DNA of 64,000 nt. Origin: Fen-999 sp044220545. GTDB lineage: Bacteria > Pseudomonadota > Gammaproteobacteria > Burkholderiales > Rhodocyclaceae. A model generated the notes under the pieces. That model had not been told where the DNA came from and searched no databases. It saw nothing but the letters and a program-made list of their open reading frames with translations. Numbering within the stretch: the stretch's first letter is position 1; every line of letters starts with the position of its first letter. Location: assembly GCA_044220545.1 (NCBI GenBank), contig JBGAQX010000009.1, forward strand, positions 1 through 64,000, in the 5' to 3' direction. The position numbers and the translations under genes are program-made. Positions 27,988 to 35,754 of this stretch are shown here, one piece after another.

Positions 27988-29487
27988 ATGTTCGAATCGG
28001 CGGAGCTGGGTCACAGGATCGACAAGGAAACCTATCGCAAGGCCGTGCCGGAATTGCGCGCGGCCCTGCTCGATGCGCAGTACGACCTCAAGGAGCAGAA
28101 CAAGATGCCGGTCGTCGTGCTGGTCAGCGGCCAGGATGGCGCGGGCAAGGGCGAGACGATCAACATCCTCTACGAGTGGATGGACCCGCGCTTCATCTCG
28201 ACCCTGGCCTTCTCGGCGCCGACCGACGAGGAACGCGAGCGGCCGGCGATGTGGCGCTACTGGCGCGCTCTGCCGCCCAAGGGCCGGGTCGGCATCTTCG
28301 CCGGCTCCTGGTACTCGGACCCGATCCACGACCGCATCGAGAACCTGTTGAGCAAGTTCGCGCTCGATCAGCGCATCGACCAGATCAACCGCTTCGAGGC
28401 CATGCTGGTCAACGAGGGCGCGCTGGTCCTCAAGTTCTGGTTCCACCTGACCAAGGAAGGCCAGCGCAATCGCCTGAAGGCGCTGGAAAAGGATCCGAAG
28501 ACCGCGTGGCGCGTCACCAAATGGAATTGGGATCGCCTGAAGACCTACGACAAGCTGCAGGACGTCGCCGGCCACATGCTGCGCCTGACCAATACGCCCT
28601 GGGCGCCGTGGATCATCGTCGAGGGTACCGATGACCGCTACCGCTCCCTGACGGTCGGCCGGATTCTTCTCGACTCGCTCAAGCAACGGCTCGCCGATAC
28701 CGGCAAGCGGGCCACGCCGGTGGCGCCGCCGGTGCCGCCCAACATCGACGGTCGCGACGTGCTGTCGGAGCTTGAGCTGTCGCATCGGCTGACGAAGAAG
28801 GCCTACGAGAGCGAGTTGGCACAGTGGCAGGGGCGGCTATCGGAACTGGTGCGCCATCCGCGTTTCAAGGAGCGCTCGCTGATCTGCGTCTTCGAGGGCG
28901 CGGACGCGGCCGGCAAGGGGGGCAGCATCCGGCGCATCGGCGCGGCGATGGACGCGCGGCAATACCAGATCGTTCCGATCGCGGCGCCCACCGAGGAGGA
29001 GCGCGCGCAGCCCTATCTTTGGCGCTTCTGGCGGCACATGCCGCGCACCGGCCGGGTGACGATCTTCGACCGCTCCTGGTACGGCCGCGTGCTGGTCGAG
29101 CGGGTCGAGGGTTTCTGCGCCGAGGCCGACTGGCTGCGCGCCTACACCGAGATCAACGATTTCGAGCACGAACTGGCCGGCGCCGGCGCCATCGTCATCA
29201 AGTTCTGGCTCCAGATCAGCGCCGAGGAACAGTTGAAGCGCTTCAAAGAACGGGAAAAGATCGAATTCAAGCGCTTCAAGATCACCGACGAGGACTGGCG
29301 CAACCGGGAAAAGTGGGACGCCTACCACCAGGCCGTCTGCAACATGGTCGACCGCACCAGCACCGGCAACGCGCCCTGGACCCTGGTGGAAGCCAACGAC
29401 AAGAACTACGCGCGGGTCAAGGTGCTGAGAACGGTCTGCGAGCGGCTGGAGGCGGCGCTGGCAAACAAGAAGAAGGCAGGTCGGTAG
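27988..29487 (+). CDS. pap: Polyphosphate:AMP phosphotransferase (two-domain PPK2)
   Basis: PPK2-family kinase with two tandem homologous domains in 499 residues. Domain 1 (about 1-235) has Walker A SGQDGAGKGE; domain 2 (about 260-495) has EGADAAGKGG and DRSWYGRVLVERV. The two-domain form is the class II type that phosphorylates AMP to ADP with polyphosphate. The first domain lacks the DRSWYGR motif (it reads FAGSWYSDP) and may be structural. A GGAGAGGCGAGC ribosome region precedes the ATG. This suggests polyphosphate-based energy storage. Confidence 0.92.
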   Translation: MFESAELGHRIDKETYRKAVPELRAALLDAQYDLKEQNKMPVVVLVSGQDGAGKGETINILYEWMDPRFISTLAFSAPTDEERERPAMWRYWRALPPKGRVGIFAGSWYSDPIHDRIENLLSKFALDQRIDQINRFEAMLVNEGALVLKFWFHLTKEGQRNRLKALEKDPKTAWRVTKWNWDRLKTYDKLQDVAGHMLRLTNTPWAPWIIVEGTDDRYRSLTVGRILLDSLKQRLADTGKRATPVAPPVPPNIDGRDVLSELELSHRLTKKAYESELAQWQGRLSELVRHPRFKERSLICVFEGADAAGKGGSIRRIGAAMDARQYQIVPIAAPTEEERAQPYLWRFWRHMPRTGRVTIFDRSWYGRVLVERVEGFCAEADWLRAYTEINDFEHELAGAGAIVIKFWLQISAEEQLKRFKEREKIEFKRFKITDEDWRNREKWDAYHQAVCNMVDRTSTGNAPWTLVEANDKNYARVKVLRTVCERLEAALANKKKAGR

Positions 29488-29589
29488 TTCGGTGGCGCGG
29501 AAGCCCTGGTCTTGGCGCCCGGCCCCGCTCTGGAACGCGCTGCCGGCAAAAGCAGCTATGATTTGCGCATGCCACCCGCCGACAAAGCC

Positions 29590-30942
29590 ATGACCAACAC
29601 CGAGCCCAAGCTAAGCCACGAAATCGATGCCCGCCTGGTCGCCTGGGTGCGGCAGGCGGCGCCGTATATCCACGCCTTCCGCGGCAAGACCTTCGTCATC
29701 GCCTTCGGCGGCGAGGTGCTGCAAACCGAGGCGGCACAGGCGCTGATTCACGACGTCGCCCTGCTCGACAGCATGGGCATCCATCTGGTGCTGGTCCATG
29801 GTGCGCGGCCGCAGATCGATGCGGAAATGCAGGCGCGCAACCTGACGCCGCGCTTCCACAACGGCTTGCGCGTCACCGACGCCGATGCGCTCGAATGCGT
29901 CAAGCGCGCCATGGGTGTCTTGCGCATCGAGATCGAGGCCATGCTGTCGCAGGGTTTGCCCAACACGCCGCTGGCCGGCGGCTTTCTGCGCGTCACCGGC
30001 GGCAACTTCATCACCGGCCGGCCGGTCGGCGTGGTCGACGGCGTCGACCTGCAATGGACCGGTGCCGTGCGCAAGGTGGTGGGCGAGGAGATCCAGGCCG
30101 ACCTGGGCCAGGAGAACGTGGTGCTGATCACGCCGATCGGCGCCTCGCCGACCGGCGAAATATTCAATCTGGCCTGGGAAGAGGTCGCGGAAGCCGTCGC
30201 CACCGAACTGCGGGCCGACAAGTTGATCTACCTGTGCGCCGCCGCCGGCCTGGCCGACAAGAAGGGTCAACTGCTGGACGCCCTGACGGTGGACGAGGCG
30301 GAGACCCTGCTGGACAAGAAGGTCGAGCAGGCGCCCGACGTGGCGCGGGCCCTGCCCGGGGCGGTGCGCGCCTGCCGGTCCGGCGTCGGGCGCGTGCATT
30401 TCCTCGACTACCGCAGCGACGGCGCGATGCTGATGGAGTTCTTCACCCGCGAGGGAGTCGGCACGGTGCTGACCAGCGCGCCGCTGGCCCGGCTGCGCGA
30501 GGCGACGCACCTCGACGTGGGCGGCATCCTGGCCCTGATCGCGCCGTTGGAAGCCGACGGCACCCTGGTCCGGCGCGGCCGCGAGCGGCTGGAAATGGAG
30601 ATCACGCGCTTCTCGGTGCTCGATCTCGATGGCGTCATTGTCGGCTGCGCCGCGCTCTATCCGTTCACCGGCGCCAAGGGCGAACCACGCTCCGCCGAGC
30701 TGGCCTGCCTGGCCGTGATGCCCGAGTATCGGCGCGCCGGTTACGGCGACCAGTTGCGTCGCCACATCGAGGCGCGCGCGGCGAAGATGAAGCTGAAGCG
30801 CCTGTTTGTCCTCACCACGCGGACCGGCCACTGGTTCATCGAACGCGGCTTCGTCGAGGCGGCGGTGGATGCCCTGCCGGCGGCCAAGCGCGAGTTCTAC
30901 AACTATCAACGGCGCTCCAAGGTGCTCATCAGGACGCTGTGA
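29590..30942 (+). CDS. argA: N-acetylglutamate synthase
   Basis: First enzyme of arginine biosynthesis; acetylates glutamate with acetyl-CoA. About 450 residues, with an N-terminal amino-acid-kinase-like domain that binds arginine (FVIAFGGEVLQ, LVLVHGARPQI) and a C-terminal GNAT acetyltransferase domain (LACLAVMPEYRRAGYGDQLRRHI). The start could be 29590 (MTNTEPK) or 29569 (MPPADKA). A TATGAT at 29557-29562 could be a -10 element, which would place transcription start close to the upper ATG. Neither has a clear ribosome site. Confidence 0.93.
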   Translation: MTNTEPKLSHEIDARLVAWVRQAAPYIHAFRGKTFVIAFGGEVLQTEAAQALIHDVALLDSMGIHLVLVHGARPQIDAEMQARNLTPRFHNGLRVTDADALECVKRAMGVLRIEIEAMLSQGLPNTPLAGGFLRVTGGNFITGRPVGVVDGVDLQWTGAVRKVVGEEIQADLGQENVVLITPIGASPTGEIFNLAWEEVAEAVATELRADKLIYLCAAAGLADKKGQLLDALTVDEAETLLDKKVEQAPDVARALPGAVRACRSGVGRVHFLDYRSDGAMLMEFFTREGVGTVLTSAPLARLREATHLDVGGILALIAPLEADGTLVRRGRERLEMEITRFSVLDLDGVIVGCAALYPFTGAKGEPRSAELACLAVMPEYRRAGYGDQLRRHIEARAAKMKLKRLFVLTTRTGHWFIERGFVEAAVDALPAAKREFYNYQRRSKVLIRTL

Positions 30943-31005
30943 CAGTGGCCGTGGCGAAGACGAATTGACTACAATGTTTTCCTTTTGACCCCGGAGAAAA
31001 GACCT

Positions 31006-31278
31006 ATGGCCCGCATGGTGAATTGCGTCAAGCTTGGCCGCGAGTCGGAAGGCATGGATTTCCCGCCCATGCCCGGCGAACTCGGCAAGCGCCTGTTCGA
31101 AAATGTATCCAAGGAAGCCTGGCAGCAGTGGATCCGCCACCAGACGATGCTGATCAACGAGAACCGGCTCAACCTGGCGGACCAGCGGGCGCGGCAGTAT
31201 CTCGCCGAACAGGTGGAAAAGCATTTCTTCGGCGAGGGAGCGGCGGCCGTTTCCGGCTACGTGCCGCCCAGGTCCTGA
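31006..31278 (+). CDS. yggX: Fe(2+)-trafficking / oxidative protection protein YggX
   Basis: A 90-residue member of the YggX family, which protects Fe-S proteins and affects labile iron. The conserved N-terminal MARMVNCVKLGRESEGMDFPP contains the single family cysteine. A CGGAGAAA ribosome site precedes the ATG. It lies 63 nt after argA, with TACAAT (30970-30975) as a possible -10 element, and ends before a strong bidirectional terminator. Confidence 0.95.
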   Translation: MARMVNCVKLGRESEGMDFPPMPGELGKRLFENVSKEAWQQWIRHQTMLINENRLNLADQRARQYLAEQVEKHFFGEGAAAVSGYVPPRS

Positions 31279-31305
31279 ACGGCCGGGGCTACCCGACGGA
31301 AGCAG

Positions 31306-31335
31306 AAAAAAGGGCCGCGTCAGCGGCCCTTTTTT
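31306..31335. terminator. Bidirectional terminator between yggX and phoU
   Basis: GGGCCGC and GCGGCCC form a 7-bp stem around GTCA. It is flanked by A6 on the left and T6 on the right, so it works for both convergent genes. Confidence 0.9.
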
Positions 31336-31357
31336 CTGGCGTGCTGTCGGGTGATGG

Positions 31358-32056
31358 CTAGCGGGCGATCTCCTGCTCGATCGCCTCGATGCCGATGTGG
31401 CGGACATCGCGACCCTTGGCCATGTAGACGACGTATTCGGACAGGTTCTTGGCATGGTCGCCGATCCGCTCGATGGACTTGGCGATGAACAAGACGTCCA
31501 GGGACGACGAAATGGTGCGGGGGTCCTCCATCATGAACGTGATCAGCTGGCGCATGATGGCTTTGAACTCGGCGTCGACATCCTTGTCCTGACGGGCGAT
31601 GTCCACGGCCGCCGTCACGTCGACCCGGGCAAAGGCATCGAGCGCCCGGCGCAGCATGTCCAACGCCAGCGACGCGACGTGCTGGAGCGGCACGCGGGCC
31701 TTGAAGGGCGTGTCGGAACTATTCAGGGCGCGGACCTTCTTGGCGATCTTCTTGGCTTCGTCGCCAATGCGCTCCAGGTCGGTGATGGTCTTGATGACCA
31801 TCATCACGGTGCGCAGGTCCGACGCGGCGGGCTGCCGGCGGGCGATGAGGTGCGTGCAGGCCTCGTCCAGTTCGACTTCGTGGCGATTGACGTCGTGGTC
31901 CTGGTCGATGACCCGGTCGGCCAGGGCCAGATCGCCGTGCTCCAGCGCGGCCATGGCATCGACGATCTGTTTTTCGACCAAGCCACCCATTTGCAGCACC
32001 TTGGTGTGGATGTTGGTCAGGTCGATGTCGAATTGCTTGGCGATATGCTCGTTCAT
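31358..32056 (-). CDS. phoU: Phosphate-signalling protein PhoU
   Basis: Negative regulator linking the Pst phosphate transporter to the PhoR/PhoB system. The 232-residue, all-helical protein has the repeated PhoU motif (ERIGDEAKKIAKKV and ERIGDHAKNLSEYV), whose acidic residues bind metal clusters. No pst or phoBR genes lie in the window. Its neighbour yggX is convergent, and rpiA upstream on the same strand is 85 nt away. Confidence 0.95.
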   Translation of the reverse strand: MNEHIAKQFDIDLTNIHTKVLQMGGLVEKQIVDAMAALEHGDLALADRVIDQDHDVNRHEVELDEACTHLIARRQPAASDLRTVMMVIKTITDLERIGDEAKKIAKKVRALNSSDTPFKARVPLQHVASLALDMLRRALDAFARVDVTAAVDIARQDKDVDAEFKAIMRQLITFMMEDPRTISSSLDVLFIAKSIERIGDHAKNLSEYVVYMAKGRDVRHIGIEAIEQEIAR

Positions 32057-32141
32057 GATTCCTGTTGTTTCCCCTCGGCGTGACGCGCCAGTCTAGATGG
32101 CAAAGATGACGGAATTGTTGCAGTGTCCGGGGCGGACGCGA

Positions 32142-32813
32142 TCAGCGCTTCATGGTTTTGACGCCGTCGGGCGTCGCCAGCAGCAGCACGTCGGCGCCCC
32201 GGCGGGCAAACAGGCCGTTGGTGACGACACCGACGATCTGGTTGATCGCCGTTTCCAGCCCGGCCGGATCGGTGATCGCCAGGCCGTGCACGTCGAGTAT
32301 CAAATTGCCGTTGTCGGTGACGAAGCCGTCACGCAGTTTCGGCTGGCCGCCGAGGATTTCGAGTTCGCGGGCGACATGGGCGCGGGCCATCGGGATGACC
32401 TCCACCGGCAGCGGGAACTTGCCCATCGTGGCGACCAGCTTGCTCTGGTCGCAGACGCAGACGAAAGTATCCGCCACCGCCGCGACGATCTTTTCGCGGG
32501 TCAGGGCGCCGCCGCCGCCCTTGATCATGTCCAGCCCGGCGGTGATTTCGTCGGCGCCGTCCACGTACACGGGCATCCGGCTGACGTCGTTCAGGTCGAG
32601 TACCTTGATGCCGTGGCCTTCCAGGCGCTTGCGGGTCGCCTCCGAGCTGGCCACGGTGGCGGCGATGCGATCCTTGATCGCGGCAAGTTCGTCGATGAAC
32701 AGGTTGGCGGTCGAGCCGGTGCCGACGCCGATGATGCTTCCGGCGGGCACGTTGGCCGCCACATAGTCGCGGGCGGCGCGTGCCACCGCCTGCTTGAGTT
32801 CGTCCTGGGTCAT
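32142..32813 (-). CDS. rpiA: Ribose-5-phosphate isomerase A
   Basis: Interconverts ribose 5-phosphate and ribulose 5-phosphate, needed by both the pentose phosphate pathway and the Calvin cycle. The 223-residue protein has IGVGTGSTANLFI, the catalytic region DGADEI and GGGGALTREKIVA. A GGAGACAG ribosome site precedes the ATG. It supplies a Calvin-cycle step that is absent from the cbb block at 7-21 kb. Confidence 0.96.
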   Translation of the reverse strand: MTQDELKQAVARAARDYVAANVPAGSIIGVGTGSTANLFIDELAAIKDRIAATVASSEATRKRLEGHGIKVLDLNDVSRMPVYVDGADEITAGLDMIKGGGGALTREKIVAAVADTFVCVCDQSKLVATMGKFPLPVEVIPMARAHVARELEILGGQPKLRDGFVTDNGNLILDVHGLAITDPAGLETAINQIVGVVTNGLFARRGADVLLLATPDGVKTMKR

Positions 32814-32827
32814 GGGTGCTGTCTCCG

Positions 32828-32852
32828 AAAAAAATGCCCGGTCGAGCCGGGC
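32828..32852 (-). terminator. Intrinsic terminator of the pyruvate dehydrogenase operon
   Basis: On the minus strand GCCCGG-CTCGA-CCGGGC is followed by ATTTTTTT, located just after the lpdA stop. It is a textbook factor-independent terminator. Confidence 0.9.
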
Positions 32853-32890
32853 TTATCTGTTGAATGCGGCGTCAGTATAGCGATTTCCCG

Positions 32891-34360
32891 CTACTTCTTT
32901 CGACTCGGCGGCAAGTCGGTGCAGGTGCCGTGCGCGACTTCGGCCGCCAAGCCGATCGTCTCGCCCAGCGTCGGGTGGGGGTGGATGGTCTTGCCGATAT
33001 CGACCGCGTCGGCGCCCATTTCTATCGCCAGGGCCACTTCGCCGATCATGTCGCCGGCGTTGGCGCCGACGATGCCGCCGCCGACGACGCGGTGGCTCTC
33101 CTCGTCGAAGATCAGCTTGGTGAAGCCGTGCTCGGCGCCGTTGGCGATGGCGCGGCCCGAGGCCGCCCACGGGAACTTGGCGACGCTGACCTTGCGCCCG
33201 GCCTTCTTCGCCTCGTCTTCGCCAAGCCCGACCCAGGCGACTTCGGGGTGGGTATAGGCGACGCCGGGGATCACGCGGGCGTCGAAGTGGCTCTTCTGCC
33301 CGGCGGCCGCTTCGGCGGCGACGTGCGCCTCGTGCACCGCCTTGTGCGCCAGCATGGGCTGGCCGACGACGTCGCCGATGGCGAAGATGTGCGGCACGTT
33401 GGTGCGCATCTGCGAATCCACCGGGATGAAGCCCCGCTCGGTAACAGCCACGCCCGCCTTGTCGGCACCGATCTTGCGGCCGTTCGGCGCGCGCCCCGCC
33501 GCTTGCAGCACCAGGTCGTAGCGTTGCGCCTCGGCGGGTGCCCCCATTTCACCGTCCGTGCCTTCGAACTTGACCCAGATGCCGTCGTCTTTCGCTTCCG
33601 CCGCCGCCGTCTTGGTCTTCAGCATGATCCTGTTGAAGCGGTGGCTGTTGTGCTTCTGCCAGACCTTGACCAGGTCGCGATCGGGCCCCTGCATCAGGCT
33701 GTCGAGCATTTCGACCACGTCGACGCGGGCGCCCAGCGTCGAATAGACGGTGGCCATCTCCAGGCCGATGATGCCGCCGCCGATGACCAGCATGCGCTTG
33801 GGCAACTTATTGTCGAACGCGCGCAATTCCAGCGCGCCGGTGGAGTCCACTATGCGCGGGTCTCGGGGCAGGAAGGGCAGGTGAACCGCCTGGGATCCGG
33901 CGGCGATGACGCATTGCTTGAAGCGGATCACGGTGGTCTTGCCGGTCTTTTCCTGGGCGTCGCCGGTGGTCTCTTCGACCTCCAGGCGATGCGGATCGAG
34001 AAAGTGGCCGAATCCGCGCACCGTGCGCACCTTGCGTGCCTTGGCCATGCTGGTCAGCCCGCTGGTCAGCTTGTGGACGACCTTGGCTTTGTGCGCGCGC
34101 AGTTTCTCGAGGTCCACGCTCGGTGCGACGAAGCTCACGCCCAGGTCGGCCGCGTGGGCCGCCTCGTCCATCACCGCGGCGACATGCAGCAGCGCCTTGG
34201 ACGGAATGCAGCCGACATTGAGACAGACCCCGCCCAGGGTTGCGTAGCGTTCGACGATGACGGTGTCGAGGCCCAGGTCGGCGGCGCGGAAGGCTGCCGA
34301 ATAGCCACCCGGGCCGGCGCCGAGGACCAGCAGGTCGCACTCCATGTCTGTCGTGCTCAT
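32891..34360 (-). CDS. lpdA: Dihydrolipoyl dehydrogenase (E3)
   Basis: FAD enzyme that reoxidises dihydrolipoyl groups of pyruvate dehydrogenase with NAD. The 489-residue protein has the FAD fold LLVLGAGPGGYSAAFRAADLG, the redox disulfide GGVCLNVGCIPSKALLH, the second nucleotide fold LVIGGGIIGLEMATVY and the C-terminal HPHPTLGETI active-site histidine. There is no N-terminal lipoyl domain, unlike some betaproteobacterial versions. It overlaps the aceF stop by 4 nt. Confidence 0.97.
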   Translation of the reverse strand: MSTTDMECDLLVLGAGPGGYSAAFRAADLGLDTVIVERYATLGGVCLNVGCIPSKALLHVAAVMDEAAHAADLGVSFVAPSVDLEKLRAHKAKVVHKLTSGLTSMAKARKVRTVRGFGHFLDPHRLEVEETTGDAQEKTGKTTVIRFKQCVIAAGSQAVHLPFLPRDPRIVDSTGALELRAFDNKLPKRMLVIGGGIIGLEMATVYSTLGARVDVVEMLDSLMQGPDRDLVKVWQKHNSHRFNRIMLKTKTAAAEAKDDGIWVKFEGTDGEMGAPAEAQRYDLVLQAAGRAPNGRKIGADKAGVAVTERGFIPVDSQMRTNVPHIFAIGDVVGQPMLAHKAVHEAHVAAEAAAGQKSHFDARVIPGVAYTHPEVAWVGLGEDEAKKAGRKVSVAKFPWAASGRAIANGAEHGFTKLIFDEESHRVVGGGIVGANAGDMIGEVALAIEMGADAVDIGKTIHPHPTLGETIGLAAEVAHGTCTDLPPSRKK

Positions 34361-35751
34361 AGCAGGACCCTCCGGAAATCGCCGAGCAACCGGGCGAGTG
34401 TCGCGTTGAAGCGGGTCGCCAGCGCGCCGTCGATCACGCGGTGATCGGCCGAGAGCGACAAGGGCAGGATCAGGCGCGGCACGAAGGCCGTGCCGTCCCA
34501 GACCGGCTTCATGCTCGACTTCGAAACGCCGAGGATGGCGACTTCCGGCGCATTGACGATCGGCGAGAAGGCGGTGCCGCCGATGCCGCCCACCGAGGAA
34601 ATGGTGAACGTGGCGCCCTGCATGTCGGCCGGGCCGAGCTTGCCATCACGCGCCTTGGCGGCCAGTTCGGAGGTCTCGCGGGCGATGGCGAGAATGCCCT
34701 TCTGGTCGGCGTTCTTCAGCACCGGCACCATCAGGCCGTTCGGCGTGTCGGCGGCGAAACCGATGTGCCAGTAATTCTTGAAGACCTGACTCATTTCGCC
34801 ACCCTGGCCGTCCAGCGAACTGTTGAGGTCCGGGTACGTCTTCAGGGCCGCGACCACGGCTTTGATCAGGAAGGCGAGCATGGTGATCTTCGTGCCGGCC
34901 TTCTCGTTTTCCTTGTTCAATTGAACGCGCAAGGCCTCCAGCTCGGTGATGTCGGCGTCCTCGTGATAGGTGACCGCCGGAATCATCACCCAGTTGCGGG
35001 CCAGATTGGGACCGGAAATCTTCTTGATGCGCGACAGCGGCTTGACCTCGATGGGGCCGAACTTGGCGAAATCCACCTGCGGCCAGGGCAGCAGGTCGAT
35101 GCCGCCGCCCGCCGGCGCGACCGCCGATGCCGGCGCGACAGTCGTTGCGGTCGTTGCGGCCAGCGCCGTCTTGACATAGCCCTGGACGTCGGCCTGGAGG
35201 ATGCGTCCCTTCGGGCCGGTGCCCGTGACGTGGCCGACATCGACGCCCAGCTCGCGCGCGAAACGGCGCACCGAAGGGCTGGCGTGCGCCTTGGCGCCGC
35301 CGGATGCCGCGAGAACCTCGGCGGGCGTGGGCATGCTGATCATGGCGGGCGCCGTGGTCGGCTCCGCCTCCGTCGGCCGCAGGTTGCAGACTTCGCCCTC
35401 CGCCGCCACCGATTCGGCGGGCGCGGCGGCCCTGGCGGGCGCGCCGGCGGCGATTGGTGCCGCCGGTGCCGCCGGCACGGTGGCAAGCGGTGGTTCGGCG
35501 GCGGCGGGTGCGCCGGCTTCCAGCAACAGCACCAGGCTGCCCTCGGCGACCTTGTCGCCGATCTTGACCAGCACTTCCCTGACGACGCCGGCCAGCGGCG
35601 CGGGCACATCCATGGTCGCCTTGTCCGATTCGAGGGAGACCAGCGGGTCCTCGGCCTTGACCGTGTCGCCCGGCTTGACGTGGATTTCGATGACCGGTAC
35701 GTCCTTGAAGTCGCCGATGTCGGGTACTTTCACTTCGATGGGCGCGCTCAT
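34357..35751 (-). CDS. aceF: Dihydrolipoamide acetyltransferase (E2)
   Basis: Core of the pyruvate dehydrogenase complex. The 464-residue protein has a single N-terminal lipoyl domain with the lysine in ESDKATMDVPAP, and an Ala/Pro-rich linker. The E1/E3-binding domain is at about 165-200 (SVRRFARELGVDVGHVTGTGPKGRI). The catalytic domain ends in DHRVIDGALATRF. Many proteobacterial E2s have two or three lipoyl domains, so this is a minimal version. Coupled to lpdA and 3 nt after aceE. Confidence 0.96.
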   Translation of the reverse strand: MSAPIEVKVPDIGDFKDVPVIEIHVKPGDTVKAEDPLVSLESDKATMDVPAPLAGVVREVLVKIGDKVAEGSLVLLLEAGAPAAAEPPLATVPAAPAAPIAAGAPARAAAPAESVAAEGEVCNLRPTEAEPTTAPAMISMPTPAEVLAASGGAKAHASPSVRRFARELGVDVGHVTGTGPKGRILQADVQGYVKTALAATTATTVAPASAVAPAGGGIDLLPWPQVDFAKFGPIEVKPLSRIKKISGPNLARNWVMIPAVTYHEDADITELEALRVQLNKENEKAGTKITMLAFLIKAVVAALKTYPDLNSSLDGQGGEMSQVFKNYWHIGFAADTPNGLMVPVLKNADQKGILAIARETSELAAKARDGKLGPADMQGATFTISSVGGIGGTAFSPIVNAPEVAILGVSKSSMKPVWDGTAFVPRLILPLSLSADHRVIDGALATRFNATLARLLGDFRRVLL

Positions 35752-35754
35752 GGC

